Positions 25,930 to 35,012 of a stretch of 58,767 nucleotides of DNA are shown one piece after another (position 1 is the first letter of the stretch; the number at the start of each line of letters is the position of its first letter). This DNA is from Methanothrix sp. (lineage in GTDB: Archaea > Halobacteriota > Methanosarcinia > Methanotrichales > Methanotrichaceae). The notes under the pieces are model-generated. The model saw only the letters and a list, made by a program, of their open reading frames with translations, ran no database searches and had not been told where the DNA came from. The position numbers and the translations under genes are program-made. The stretch is from NCBI GenBank assembly GCA_017994055.1, contig JAGOLL010000003.1, positions 1-58,767 on the forward strand, given 5' to 3'.

Positions 25930-27234
25930 CTACACCTTGCGATTGTCTGTGACTCTCTTGGCTTTGCCCATGGAGCGTGGTATGGTGCCCGGCTCGACCA
26001 GATCCACCTCGGCGGCAATGTTCAGCACGCCTTTCAGCTCCTTGGAGACCTTTTTCTTCAGCTTCATCAGGTCTCCTATCTTGTCCGAGAAGCCCCTCTC
26101 GGTCAACTCCACCCTCACAGTCATCATATCCAGGGGCCCCTTGCGGTCCACCAGTATCTCCCAGTGGTCGCCGACCTCGGGGATATTCATCAAGACCGAC
26201 TCCACCTGGCTGGGGAAGACGTTGATGCCCCGGATGATGAGCATATCATCTGTCCGTCCCAGTATCTTCATGATCCTGGGGTGGGTGCGGCCGCAATCGC
26301 AGGGCTCGCTGTCCATGATGGATAGGTCTCCGATGCGGTAGCGTATGAGGGGCAGAGCATACTTATGGAGCGTGGTGAAGACCAGCTCTCCTCTCTCGCC
26401 GTCTTCCACCGCCTCCCCCGTCTTGGGATCTATGACCTCGGTCAGGAACATATCCCCCCAGACGTGAATGCCTTTCTGGACATAGCACTCGGTGAATAGG
26501 GGCCCGGAAATCTCGCTGGTGCCGTAGATGTCATAGGCCTTGATGCCTGTGGCATCCTCAATCCTCTTTCTGGTCTCCAGAGACCAGGGCTCAGCGCCGA
26601 AGACGCCCGCTTTGAGCAGGGTGTCGTTCTTGATGGAGACGCCCATCTTCTCCGCCACCTCCATGATGTGCAGGAAGTAGGATGGGGTGCAGGCTATGGC
26701 CGTTGTGCCCAGGTCCTGCATCAGCTCAATCTGCCGCTCGGTATTGCCGGTCCCCACAGGCAGCACTGTCGCGCCGATGCGCTCCGCACCATAGTGCAGC
26801 CCCAGGCCGCCAGTGAACAGGCCGTAGCCGTATCCCACCTGGACCACATCATCCCGCCCCAGGCCGATGGAGGTCAGAGCCCGGGCCAGGGACTCGGACC
26901 AGGTCTCGATGTCGCCCTTGGTATAGCCGACCACAGTGGGTTTGCCGGTGGTGCCGCTGGAGACGTGATAGCGCACCACCTGGCTCTTGGGGGCGCTGAA
27001 CATGCCTGTGGGATAGTTGTCTCGCAGGTCCACCTTCTTGGTGAAGGGCAGCTTGGCGACATCGGCCAAAGATTTGATGTCGCCAGGCTCGACGCCTGCT
27101 TCCTTGAACCTCTGGCGGTAGAAGGCGGAGTGGTCGTAGACATAGCGCACCACGGATTTGAGTCGGTCCTCTTGCAGGGCATGCAGGTCCTCAAGGGGCA
27201 TGCGCTCAATATGCGGATCCCAGTAGCCGGACAT
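25930..27234 (-). CDS. paaK: Phenylacetate-CoA ligase family enzyme
   Basis: 434-residue adenylate-forming enzyme. Key sequences are YHVSSGTTGKPTVVGYT (ATP-binding P-loop motif), YDIYGTSEISGP (adenine contact region), and YRIGDLSIMD preceding the hinge GRTDDMLIIRGINVFPSQVE. It forms an acyl-CoA from an aryl acid with ATP. In methanogens such proteins are thought to recycle phenylacetate or indoleacetate, products of 2-oxoacid ferredoxin oxidoreductases, but no ior genes are in the window. Gene is followed closely by a tandem ACT protein. Confidence 0.88.
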   Translation of the reverse strand: MSGYWDPHIERMPLEDLHALQEDRLKSVVRYVYDHSAFYRQRFKEAGVEPGDIKSLADVAKLPFTKKVDLRDNYPTGMFSAPKSQVVRYHVSSGTTGKPTVVGYTKGDIETWSESLARALTSIGLGRDDVVQVGYGYGLFTGGLGLHYGAERIGATVLPVGTGNTERQIELMQDLGTTAIACTPSYFLHIMEVAEKMGVSIKNDTLLKAGVFGAEPWSLETRKRIEDATGIKAYDIYGTSEISGPLFTECYVQKGIHVWGDMFLTEVIDPKTGEAVEDGERGELVFTTLHKYALPLIRYRIGDLSIMDSEPCDCGRTHPRIMKILGRTDDMLIIRGINVFPSQVESVLMNIPEVGDHWEILVDRKGPLDMMTVRVELTERGFSDKIGDLMKLKKKVSKELKGVLNIAAEVDLVEPGTIPRSMGKAKRVTDNRKV

Positions 27235-27384
27235 TGATGATCAACCTGAGACAATAGAGAAGCAAGGATGGATAAAAAACAATCGATCCCAGTCTGAGAA
27301 AAAACCCATCCTCTCATCGCCGAAGCGAAGAGAATAGGGCCTGGGATTTAAGTATATCAGGCGGCAATCTCCTCAGGATCTGCC

Positions 27385-28299
27385 ATGAAGATCCTTGTTG
27401 CAGAATACGCCTCCGCTCTCGGTCTGGGCGGCACGGTGGAGCTGGAGGGCCGGGCTATGCTGGCCGCGTTGGTGAAAAGCTTTGCCAGGAGCGGGCATGA
27501 TGTCGTCTATCCAACCAGCGGGCCAAAGCTGGCTGAAGGCCGACCTGTTTTCATCAGAAAAGAAGGTGACTTTGAGGCCCACCTGGAAGGAGATGCAGAC
27601 GCTGGTCTCCTCATTGCCCCGGACGGGATGCAGCCCCATCTCTTGCAGATCCTGGAGAGGAGTACGGTCAACCTGGGCGCCAGCCCGGCGGCAGCGGCCC
27701 TGGCGGCGGACAAGCTGCTCTGCACAAAAGCCCTGGCGCAGGCGGGAGTGCCTGTGGCCGAGATCGTAGAGAAGCCCGATCCCGTTGAAAAGGGCTGCCA
27801 GCGCTATGTTGTCAAGCCACGCACGGGGTGCGGCTCGGATGGGGTACGCATCACCTCCTATGCCCGAGCCGGACCGGAGGAGATCGTGACCCGTTATCAT
27901 GAGGGGCTGCACCTCTCCGCCAGCTTCATCTCCAGCGGGGAGGGCTTTTTGCCCCTGACCATCAATCGCCAGATCATGGACTTCTCCGGGGAGGGGCCCA
28001 AATATCAGGGCAGCCAGGTGCCTTACAGGACTCCCCGCGCCGGTGAGATCTGGGCGGCAGCAAAGAAGGCCTCGGAAGCGCTGAATCTCCGGGGCTACGC
28101 AGGCATAGACTTCGTGCTGGGGGAAAAGCCACGGGCTGTGGATGTCAACGCCCGTCCTACCTCATCCATCATGGGCATTGTCCGGGTGATGAAAGAGGAG
28201 ATCGGGGACCTCATATTGCGGGCCAGCTTCGGGGGGCTCCCGGAAGAAGTGCACATAGAAGGAGAGTATGTATTTAGGAAGGAGGATCTGAAGATATGA
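27385..28299 (+). CDS. mfnD: ATP-grasp ligase, tyramine-L-glutamate ligase (MfnD-like)
   Basis: 304-residue ATP-grasp enzyme. Features shared with MfnD of methanogens as I recall it are the N-terminal ILVAEYASALG, IAPDGMQ, STVNLGASPAAAALAADKLL, the LPLTINRQIMDFSG segment and GYAGIDFVL. MfnD joins tyramine to glutamate in methanofuran synthesis. The metal-binding acidic residues lie in AVDVNARPT. It lies divergently from the PaaK-like gene, separated by about 150 bases. Other ATP-grasp amide ligases are the alternative, but the methanogen context favours MfnD. Confidence 0.72.
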   Translation: MKILVAEYASALGLGGTVELEGRAMLAALVKSFARSGHDVVYPTSGPKLAEGRPVFIRKEGDFEAHLEGDADAGLLIAPDGMQPHLLQILERSTVNLGASPAAAALAADKLLCTKALAQAGVPVAEIVEKPDPVEKGCQRYVVKPRTGCGSDGVRITSYARAGPEEIVTRYHEGLHLSASFISSGEGFLPLTINRQIMDFSGEGPKYQGSQVPYRTPRAGEIWAAAKKASEALNLRGYAGIDFVLGEKPRAVDVNARPTSSIMGIVRVMKEEIGDLILRASFGGLPEEVHIEGEYVFRKEDLKI

Positions 28300-28478
28300 G
28301 ATGGCTATAGCTCTTCCTTCTTAAATGAATGCATTGCTGCATAACGAAGCCTGGCCCGATATTGGGATTAAATTAATCTTCCAAAAGAAAAAAGCCAAGA
28401 AATTGGAGAAAGAAAGATGATCCTCAGGTCTCCTCAATCAGGTGAGAATTCCCCTGGCATGCCCTTCTCTCTTTTTTT

Positions 28479-29354
28479 TCAGCTCCGTCTGATCATTGTG
28501 CCCACGCCCTGGTCTGTGAGCAGCTCCAAGAGGATGGCATGATGCTTTCTGCCGTCTATGATATGGGCCTTTTCAACCCCGTCGCGCACGACGCGCACGC
28601 AGGCTTCCACCTTGGGAATCATTCCGCCCCGGATCACTTTCTCCTCCACCAACCGATCGAAATCGGATGCCCGAAACTCGGAGATCACGCTGGCTGGATC
28701 ATCGGGATTCAGGCGCACGCCCTCCACATCGGTGATGGAGAAGAGCTTCTTGGCCCTCATGGCCACAGCCACTGCCCCGGCCACGGTGTCGGCATTGACA
28801 TTGAGGTTGTTGCCCTGGTCGTCTGCTGCGATGGGAGATATCACCGGTATATAGCCCTTGCCGGCCATGACCATAAGAATCTCCGGGTCCACCTTTTCCA
28901 CGTCTCCCACGAATCCCAGATCCACTGGCTCCATTCCCTCCATCTTGAGGGGCGCCTTTTTCCTGGCTTTGAGGAACATGCCGTCCTGACCGGACAGGCC
29001 GATGCCCTTGCCGCCGTATTTTCCGATGAGGTTTACCAGCTCTGCGTTTATGTTGCCCAGGAGAACCATGCGGGCTATGCCCAGGGTCTCTTTGTCGGTT
29101 ACCCGCAGGCCGCCCACGAACTCGGCCTTCTTGCCGAACTTCTCCATGGCCTGGGAGATCTCCGGGCCGCCGCCGTGCACGATGATGGGATGGATGCCGA
29201 TGTAGCGCAGAAGCACCACATCCTGGATGAAGTCCTCCAGCACGGTGCGGTCGGACATGATCGACCCGCCGATCTTGAAGACCATTATGGAATCGTAGAA
29301 CTCACGGATGTAGGGCAGAGCCTCGATGAGAATCTGTTCTCTCTTGACCGTCAC
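28479..29354 (-). CDS. argB: Acetylglutamate kinase
   Basis: 291-residue amino-acid kinase that phosphorylates N-acetylglutamate in arginine synthesis. MVFKIGGSIMSD is the ATP-side glycine motif, PIIVHGGGPEIS binds the substrate, and NINAELVNLIG and LNVNADTVAGAVAVAM are typical family segments. I chose the GTG at 29354 (VTVKREQILIEALPYI) because it starts the known N-terminal helix and has GAGGA about eight bases before it; the longer open frame upstream is low-complexity and unrelated. It is convergent with mfnD; a T8 run at about 28473-28480 may end it. Confidence 0.92.
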   Translation of the reverse strand: MTVKREQILIEALPYIREFYDSIMVFKIGGSIMSDRTVLEDFIQDVVLLRYIGIHPIIVHGGGPEISQAMEKFGKKAEFVGGLRVTDKETLGIARMVLLGNINAELVNLIGKYGGKGIGLSGQDGMFLKARKKAPLKMEGMEPVDLGFVGDVEKVDPEILMVMAGKGYIPVISPIAADDQGNNLNVNADTVAGAVAVAMRAKKLFSITDVEGVRLNPDDPASVISEFRASDFDRLVEEKVIRGGMIPKVEACVRVVRDGVEKAHIIDGRKHHAILLELLTDQGVGTMIRRS

Positions 29355-29644
29355 TAAATCATTCCTCGGGAGGGGGATGATGCAGAACTGGTTTTTATCT
29401 GTTTTTATCCTGGAGCAATGGAAGGGAGAAGAGATGCAATGGCAGTAGGCCTGCCGGGCATGATGAGGCCGAGATCTTAGATCTCCCATGATGACAGAGA
29501 GAAGGTGAAGAGATGGATAAGAGATGGGAAATGATGGGGAAGGAAAAGATGTAAACATTGACCAGAGCTGCACTTGCTGATGGCAAGATTCATAAACCTG
29601 CAGATGCCTGGTTTTCTTCGATCTGCTCAGAAGGCAGGTCGGAT

Positions 29645-29729
29645 GCGGGGATAACCAAGCCAGGCCAACGGTGATAGACTCAAGATCTATTCTCGCAGGA
29701 GTTCAAGGGTTCGAATCCCTTTCCCCGCA
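29645..29729 (+). tRNA. tRNA-Leu (anticodon CAA)
   Basis: 85-base class II tRNA. The acceptor stem GCGGGGA pairs with TCCCCGC (29722-29728), with A as discriminator at 29729. The anticodon loop is CTCAAGA between ATAGA and TCTAT, so the anticodon is CAA. A long variable arm (TCTCGCAGGAG) and the T-loop GGTTCGAATCC are clear. CCA is not encoded. A TATA-like CATAAACC lies about 50 bases upstream. Its 3' end is the left border of a putative genomic island. Confidence 0.95.
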
Positions 29730-29733
29730 CTCC
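29719..29733 (+). repeat. attL-like site: 3' end of tRNA-Leu
   Basis: CTTTCCCCGCACTCC, the tRNA 3' end plus four bases, is repeated exactly at 39594-39608. Extending to 21 bases (29713-29733 against 39588-39608) gives 19 matches. Integrases of archaeal elements typically recombine at tRNA 3' ends. Confidence 0.7.
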
Positions 29734-30099
29734 TCAATATCTCTGCATAGCGGTTTCGCACTGATTTAATTTATCCTTAATAATGAAAAAAATCGCTTCT
29801 TATATATAGATTTTAGCGATGAATAGATGCTTTGGACCTTTTCTCCAAGAACTTAAACTTTTCACGTTAGATCTTATCTAATTTTTTAATTATCTCTGTC
29901 GATTTTTTAAAAAATGACCGCTAACTATAATAATCATAAATGAGTATTTCGGAGCGAGTAAGGCTGCAGGCAGTGGCGCGCCTCCCTTGAAAGCCCGCAT
30001 ACCGTTGAGCCAGTTGTTCTTTAACTTGGAGCAATTGTTCGCCTTCTTGAGCGAACGGTGTGAGGGCCAGCCACCCTACGAAGACTGGCGTCCGAGGTA
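29734..30099. other. Spacer after tRNA-Leu, no certain gene
   Basis: The first 200 bases are AT-rich without features. From about 29940 composition rises in GC and a frame without ATG stays open (ending QPPYEDWRPR) to a TAA at 30098-30100. That TAA overlaps the ATG of the next small ORF in a TAATG junction. It may be a remnant of a gene brought with the island; I do not recognise it. Confidence 0.4.
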
Positions 30100-30297
30100 A
30101 TGGATATTCTAGCCCCTAGAAAGGAGGAGCTATTGAAAGCTTACGAACCTGATCGAACTCACCCGAATCAGTGGCGAGGTTGGGAAGGGGGACTATGGAG
30201 AAGAATAGAAACGGCTACGGCTATGCGGAAACAAAGTACGGCGAAACATTCGCCGTGCATCGATCGATGTTCAAAAGATAAGGAGAAAAGGCAATGA
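30100..30297 (+). CDS. Possible small protein coupled to the alkylsulfatase-like gene
   Basis: 65-codon frame starting MDILAPRKEELLKAYEPD, with a GAGG site six bases before the ATG. Its TGA overlaps the ATG of the next gene (ATGA), and its own ATG overlaps the stop of the frame before. It is very basic and Arg/Lys rich at the end, with two cysteines. No family is recognised. It could be a translated leader or a degraded gene. Confidence 0.3.
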   Translation: MDILAPRKEELLKAYEPDRTHPNQWRGWEGGLWRRIETATAMRKQSTAKHSPCIDRCSKDKEKRQ

Positions 30298-32111
30298 AAA
30301 CGAAATTCCAACTTTTGGCCCTCGTGGCCATCCTGGCTCTGGCCGGGACAGCTGTTTACGTAGCGGCACAAGAACCTGAAGCAGTATCGGCGCCATATGA
30401 GCCGGAGACCGTACCAGTCAATCCGACGCTCCTGGCCAAGTATGAGGAGTTCTTTCCACCCGCAGTGTTAAACGTAACAGACGGTGTCTGGGTTGCCAGA
30501 GGGTACAACCGGGACAATCCCGTGCTGATCGAGGGCGTCGACGGTTTGATTGTCGTAGATCCAGGGGAGAGCATTCCCGCGGCACAGAAGGTCAAGGATG
30601 CCTTCAATGCCAACCTGGACAATATCTTCGACAAGAAACCCGTCAAAGCAATCATCTACACCCACCACCACGACTGCCATATCAATGGCGCCTCTGTCTT
30701 TGCCAACGAGCAAACGGAGATCATCGGTCACGAGAACCTGCTGAGTTCCTTGTTCAGCGAGTGGTTTGGCCCGGTCTTTTCGTCGCGAGCCGAGGGCGCC
30801 CTCAAGATGGGAGGAATGATGTTCCAGGACGCACCCGTCCAGGACGGAGAAGGCTGGTATGTCGGCTACGGCATTTGTGGGCCGCAGACTCTCGGGCCAT
30901 CAGGCTTCCTGGCGCCAACAAAGACCATCAAGGAAGAGACAAATTTGACGATCGCCGGCGTTGATGTAGATCTCATTCCCGTAGTCGGTGAGACGCCAGA
31001 TGTCCTCTTTGTGTGGTTGCCGCAAAAAGAAGTCCTGATCCAAATCGCCATCGTCTACGAGGCATTTCCGGCTATCTCGACCATGCGAGGCAGCCGCCTG
31101 AGGGATCCACTGGATTACGTCAATAGCCTGAAGATTGCCAGGGGACTCAATCCCGAATACCTGGTGGCGATCCATGGCTCCAATCCAGTCACCAGCGGAA
31201 AAGAAAACGTCAGCCAATATCTCACCAACTTCAGCGATGCAATCCAGTTCGTGAATGACCAAACACTCTACTACATGAACAAAGGCTATACAGCGGGGGA
31301 GATGATGGACCTGATCGTGTTGCCGCCCCATCTTGCCTCCAGTCCCTATTTGCAGGAGATTTATGGATCGAAAGAATGGAACATCGTCCACATCTTCCGC
31401 TATTACCGCGGCTACTACACCGGCGAAGTAAGGGATCTGTTTCCACAGACTACTCTGAGTGAGGCAGAGATGTCGGCCTTCCTCGCTGAAGGCGACGGTG
31501 ATCTGGCAAGTAAAGCCCAGGCGGCTCTTGATATCAACCTGGAATGGGCATTGAGACTCGCCGACGATGCGCTCTTGCTGGACCCGGATAACCCTGTGGC
31601 GTTCGAGACCAAGAAGGCGGCCATGCTGGCCCTGGCAGAAAACACGATGAATGCGCAGGCGCGCAACATGCTCCTGTCCGACTACTTGTTGATGACTGAC
31701 CAGGCCCATAGGGACTACGGCTTCGGGGACCCAAAGCGTGCTTTCTCGAGCATCCAAGATAACTTTGTTGAGTTGATGCCCATGGCGACCCTGCATCGCA
31801 TCCTGGCCGTCAGTCTCAATGCATCGAAATCGGTGGAGAAGGACATCGTCGTTAACCTTCAGCTGACCGACATCAAGATGAATGACCCCAAGGTGCCAGA
31901 TCACTACACGTTGAACGTTCGTAAGGGCATCCTCGAGGTGGATCCTCCGTCCGCGAGCAAGGGCCAATTCGAGATCGTGACCGACTCGCTAACCTGGAAG
32001 CAACTGGTTCTGGCGAAGCTCGATCCTGAAGACGCCGTCGCAAATGGAAAGTTGGTTATTTCCGGAGGAACTCCAGAAAGCTTCTATTCTTTCATGGAGC
32101 TTTTTGAATAA
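30294..32111 (+). CDS. Secreted alkylsulfatase-like metallo-beta-lactamase-fold protein with altered metal site
   Basis: 605-residue protein. Signal peptide at residues 1-25 (LLALVAILALAGTAVYVAAQ). The MBL domain of the linear alkylsulfatase (SdsA/BDS1) type follows, with VDPGESIPAAQKV, IIYTHHHDCHING and YLVAIHGSNPVTSG. A dimerisation helix region (TKKAAMLALAEN) and an SCP2-like C-terminal domain end the protein. The canonical HxHxDH is here HHHDCH, with cysteine in place of the second-metal aspartate; the usual GE segment before the RG motif reads IAIVYEAF. It may be inactive on sulfate esters or have another role. The ribosome-binding site is AAGGAG. Codon use and family suggest bacterial origin. 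Confidence 0.75.
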   Translation: MKTKFQLLALVAILALAGTAVYVAAQEPEAVSAPYEPETVPVNPTLLAKYEEFFPPAVLNVTDGVWVARGYNRDNPVLIEGVDGLIVVDPGESIPAAQKVKDAFNANLDNIFDKKPVKAIIYTHHHDCHINGASVFANEQTEIIGHENLLSSLFSEWFGPVFSSRAEGALKMGGMMFQDAPVQDGEGWYVGYGICGPQTLGPSGFLAPTKTIKEETNLTIAGVDVDLIPVVGETPDVLFVWLPQKEVLIQIAIVYEAFPAISTMRGSRLRDPLDYVNSLKIARGLNPEYLVAIHGSNPVTSGKENVSQYLTNFSDAIQFVNDQTLYYMNKGYTAGEMMDLIVLPPHLASSPYLQEIYGSKEWNIVHIFRYYRGYYTGEVRDLFPQTTLSEAEMSAFLAEGDGDLASKAQAALDINLEWALRLADDALLLDPDNPVAFETKKAAMLALAENTMNAQARNMLLSDYLLMTDQAHRDYGFGDPKRAFSSIQDNFVELMPMATLHRILAVSLNASKSVEKDIVVNLQLTDIKMNDPKVPDHYTLNVRKGILEVDPPSASKGQFEIVTDSLTWKQLVLAKLDPEDAVANGKLVISGGTPESFYSFMELFE

Positions 32112-32128
32112 AGAAAGACATGGAAGGG

Positions 32129-32177
32129 GCTCATATAGATATGAGCTTACGAGACGAGGTGAATAAGTCACCTCGTC
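32129..32177 (+). terminator. Two hairpins downstream of the alkylsulfatase-like gene
   Basis: GCTCATA/TATGAGC (32129-32146) is followed by a perfect 10-bp stem GACGAGGTGA/TCACCTCGTC with a five-base loop (32153-32177). Location 18 bases after the stop suggests a transcript end or stabilising structure. There is no T-run, so it is not a standard bacterial terminator. Confidence 0.5.
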
Positions 32178-32307
32178 ACCCCATTCACCATGTGGCGATA
32201 GCACTGCAGTAAAGGAGACACGGAGACGCGGGTAACCGGTCTCTGTATCTCTCCGTCGCCGTCACTCCACTTCACCACCTTTCCAGACTTCTAAGGAGAT
32301 TAAAACG

Positions 32308-32571
32308 ATGAACATCAGGAACATTGCTCTAATTGGATTGTTTGCTGGGATGTTAGCGGCGTGTGCATCACCAATCCAGCCGGATATCTGCGCAACCTGC
32401 TGCAAGCAGACGGGCATCCAAGGCGCGACAATTGTGACAGTTGTCGTTCCTGATGAGTGCCAGTCGAATCCAAGAACTAGGGATCGGATATACGACGAAG
32501 GAACTCCTCCTGGCCGTGCTCATAGATCAATGCCTCCACTATCACGCCTGCTAAGAGACGCATGCGTTTGA
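32308..32571 (+). CDS. Small lipobox lipoprotein
   Basis: 87-residue protein with a basic start ([12 protein letters not shown]) and a classical bacterial lipobox, LAAC at about residue 18, after a hydrophobic stretch. The mature part has CATCCKQ and a further two cysteines, then an Arg/Pro-rich tail. AAGGAG lies just before the ATG. Lipoproteins are uncommon in methanogens of this type, so the gene supports horizontal origin of the segment together with the preceding alkylsulfatase-like gene. Function unknown. Confidence 0.5.
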   Translation: MNIRNIALIGLFAGMLAACASPIQPDICATCCKQTGIQGATIVTVVVPDECQSNPRTRDRIYDEGTPPGRAHRSMPPLSRLLRDACV

Positions 32572-33172
32572 ATAGCCAAGGCGGGCCGAACTACCACGCA
32601 AGGGGGGATTAGCAATTCCAGTCTTCATTCAGATGCCTTTTTCCTTTACTATCGCAAGAATAGCCTATCTATTATAGATGCCGAAAAATGGTACTCCGCT
32701 TAGATCGGCATCGTAAGTTGGGATAGAGTGATTGGGAAGGGGGACTTCAAATGGCGTAACTCCGTAACCAAGGTGTAACTCTAAAATCAATAGCAATAGA
32801 CATAGAGTTGCGTAGTCACGTGTGTTACGTATATATTATATAATTAATTTTTTTATGAAAGGTTACTTTATCTTAGAATTTTTACTCTCAATATAAAATT
32901 ACGTAACTGCCGCAACCCCGTAACCATGAGCTATAGATATCGTTTTTCAAAAAAATAAGACGTAACCAGCAGCGCAACTTTAAGCGTAAAAAGTCCTCAC
33001 TTCCATCTTATGCAAGCCTGCTTAAAGGAGTTATGAGGCCACTTAAATGTACGCGATGAGTGATATGTTTTCGAGGGAAAGATGGCGGGATATATCAGAA
33101 AGGCAATAGCCGGGAAACCTTTAAAATTAATGACATAATAATAGTTTATAACTTGCTGACAGGAGAATTATC
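32572..33172. promoter_or_regulatory. Gene-free spacer with a cluster of CGTAAC repeats
   Basis: Six CGTAAC hexamers lie within 212 bases: forward at 32755, 32763, 32902, 32919 and 32961, and inverted at 32824. A TGTAAC (32774) and an inverted GTAACC near 32864 add to the set. The stretch is AT-rich and carries no credible ORF. An operator array or a remnant repeat region are both possible. The downstream Cache gene has an AGGAGA ribosome-binding site. Confidence 0.45.
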
Positions 33173-34063
33173 ATGAAATTTGCTGCATTAACCTGTGTGG
33201 TAGCATTCGTTTTTCTGACGGTTACCACAATTCCGTGTCTGGCTTCCGATCAAACCACCTCTTGGAATGAGGTAATGGCCTTTGTGGATGAAGGCGTAAC
33301 TTATGTAAACAATAACGGTATGGAAAAAGCTCTTGAAGAGTTCAACAAGCCAACTGGTTCTTTTGTAAGGAGAGATCTCTATATCTTCGCCTATGACTTC
33401 AATGGAACCTGTATCGCCCATCCCATTAATCCCAGCTTAGTCGGACAGACCGGCCTGTCGGACATCAATGGCGTGGATGTCGTAGGCCGCGAGCTCGCAC
33501 TGGCTAAGAGGGGGGGTGGGACCATGTATATCGTATTCCCTAATCCAGCTCATGATGGCAAAGAGGAATTGAAACAGATCTACATCGAGAATGTGAATGA
33601 TAGCCTATACCTGGGATCCGGATTGTATCTCTCCAATGTATCTGCTTCTTTTAATCAGGAAGAGAGAGAAGAACTCGTTGCCTATGTGGATGAAGCATTG
33701 CAGTTCGCCCAAGAGAACGGCAAAGAGAAGGCTCTTGAAGTATTCAATGATGCTGAGGGCAATTTTACCAGAGATGGACGCTATATCTTTGCCTATGATT
33801 ACGATGGACAGAGCCTAGCTCTTCCGTACCAGCCGGAGCTAGTAGGCACAAACCGAATCGATGCTCAAGATCCCAATGGAGTCTATTTCATCCAGCAGGT
33901 CATTGATGTGGCCAAGATGGGGAATGGTTCCATTTATTACATCTATCCTGATCCATCAAGAAACATGACCGATACGCTAAAGCTCAGCTATGTGGTCGAT
34001 ATGGATGGCTCTTGGCTTCTTGGCTCTGGAATGTATGCTGATAACGGGGCAGAAAATGTCTGA
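33173..34063 (+). CDS. Secreted tandem single-Cache domain protein
   Basis: 296-residue extracellular protein. A signal peptide (residues 1-25, ending PCLASD) is followed by two clear internal repeats of about 125 residues. Repeat 1 runs from WNEVMAFVDEG to LYLGSGLY, repeat 2 from ELVAYVDEALQ to WLLGSGMY; both share KALEEFN/KALEVFN, YIFAYD and the closing LGSG. This is the sCache_2 pattern, normally the ligand-sensing part of kinases and methyl-accepting proteins. Here no transmembrane helix or output domain follows, so it is free or signal-anchored. Start is fixed by AGGAGA ten bases before ATG. Confidence 0.8.
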   Translation: MKFAALTCVVAFVFLTVTTIPCLASDQTTSWNEVMAFVDEGVTYVNNNGMEKALEEFNKPTGSFVRRDLYIFAYDFNGTCIAHPINPSLVGQTGLSDINGVDVVGRELALAKRGGGTMYIVFPNPAHDGKEELKQIYIENVNDSLYLGSGLYLSNVSASFNQEEREELVAYVDEALQFAQENGKEKALEVFNDAEGNFTRDGRYIFAYDYDGQSLALPYQPELVGTNRIDAQDPNGVYFIQQVIDVAKMGNGSIYYIYPDPSRNMTDTLKLSYVVDMDGSWLLGSGMYADNGAENV

Positions 34064-34109
34064 TTTGAGGTGGATATCTAGAATCCTCAGGGATTTGGAG
34101 TGATAATCT

Positions 34110-35012
34110 ATGAATAGGGAAAAATATCCTGGAGAAAGGCTAGTAAGCTTCGCGCCGGTGACGCTTGTAGCTATTCTGCTTTTTTGCTCAATCGTTGCTC
34201 TAGGACAGGATACAGGTAATCGGAATTTATCCGCCGCAGATTCTGAAGCAGATATGTCCTGTATTCTGCTCCATTTTCAGGCTGATGTGCAGGGTAGCCT
34301 GACTGATTTGGATTCCGATGTGGCAAATGCTGCTCAAAATCTGTCAAAAACTGGACTAGAGGGAGATGCAGCTCGTGAAGTCCTGAGCAAGCTATTAGAG
34401 ACTGACTTAAACCTGGTCGAAGCATCTACTTTCAGTAAGGAGGGAAAGATCATAATAGCTGAATGCAGGGAATGCGAGAAAAGTGAAGGCGCGGATATAA
34501 GCAGCCAGGAAGTTGTGGCGAACTTCCTGAAGACCAAAATCCCTGCGTTCAGCAAACAATTGCTTCTGGCAGAAGGATATAACGGCACGGTTCTCGAATA
34601 CCCAGTGATTTCTCAGCAAGGTGAATTCCTGGGAGGCACCAGTGCAATCATTAAACCAGATAAGCTGCTGGATCGTTTGGCATCTACCTTGCTCCAATTC
34701 AATGACTCGACTCAAAGCAATACTACTGACTATACTTTCTGGGTAATGGATCTTGATGGGCTACTTCTCTATGACGAAGATTCAAGCCAGATTGGAAGAT
34801 TCCTGCTTGAAGATCCGCTTTATAAATCGTTCCCCAGCCTTCTGAAACTTGTTGAACAAAGGATCATGCCCGAACGGTCTGGCTACGGCTCTTATAGCTT
34901 CTTCCAGGAGATAGAAGGAAATAAAGCTGAAGTGACCAAAGAGTGCTATTGGACAACAGCTGTTCTTCATGGTACAGAATGGAGGCTTGTTATAAACAAG
35001 GTGGTACAATGA
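34110..35012 (+). CDS. Secreted dCache-like sensor protein (paralogue A)
   Basis: 300-residue protein with an N-terminal hydrophobic anchor or signal (residues 15-32, TLVAILLFCSIVALG) and one extracellular dCache-type domain. Features are the helical DVQGSLTDLDSDVANAAQNL region, EGADISSQE, YPVISQQGEFLGG, and the closing YWTTAVLHGTEWRLVI strand. It ends straight after the sensor fold: there is no second membrane helix, HAMP, kinase or cyclase. It is roughly 60% identical by eye to the gene at 38414-39310. The ATG of the next small gene overlaps its TGA. Cysteine pair CREC is unique to this copy. Confidence 0.75.
   Translation: MNREKYPGERLVSFAPVTLVAILLFCSIVALGQDTGNRNLSAADSEADMSCILLHFQADVQGSLTDLDSDVANAAQNLSKTGLEGDAAREVLSKLLETDLNLVEASTFSKEGKIIIAECRECEKSEGADISSQEVVANFLKTKIPAFSKQLLLAEGYNGTVLEYPVISQQGEFLGGTSAIIKPDKLLDRLASTLLQFNDSTQSNTTDYTFWVMDLDGLLLYDEDSSQIGRFLLEDPLYKSFPSLLKLVEQRIMPERSGYGSYSFFQEIEGNKAEVTKECYWTTAVLHGTEWRLVINKVVQ

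Noticed and set aside
32572..33172. CGTAAC cluster considered as a CRISPR array
   Set aside because: The repeated unit is only six bases with irregular spacing and both orientations, and there are no cas genes.
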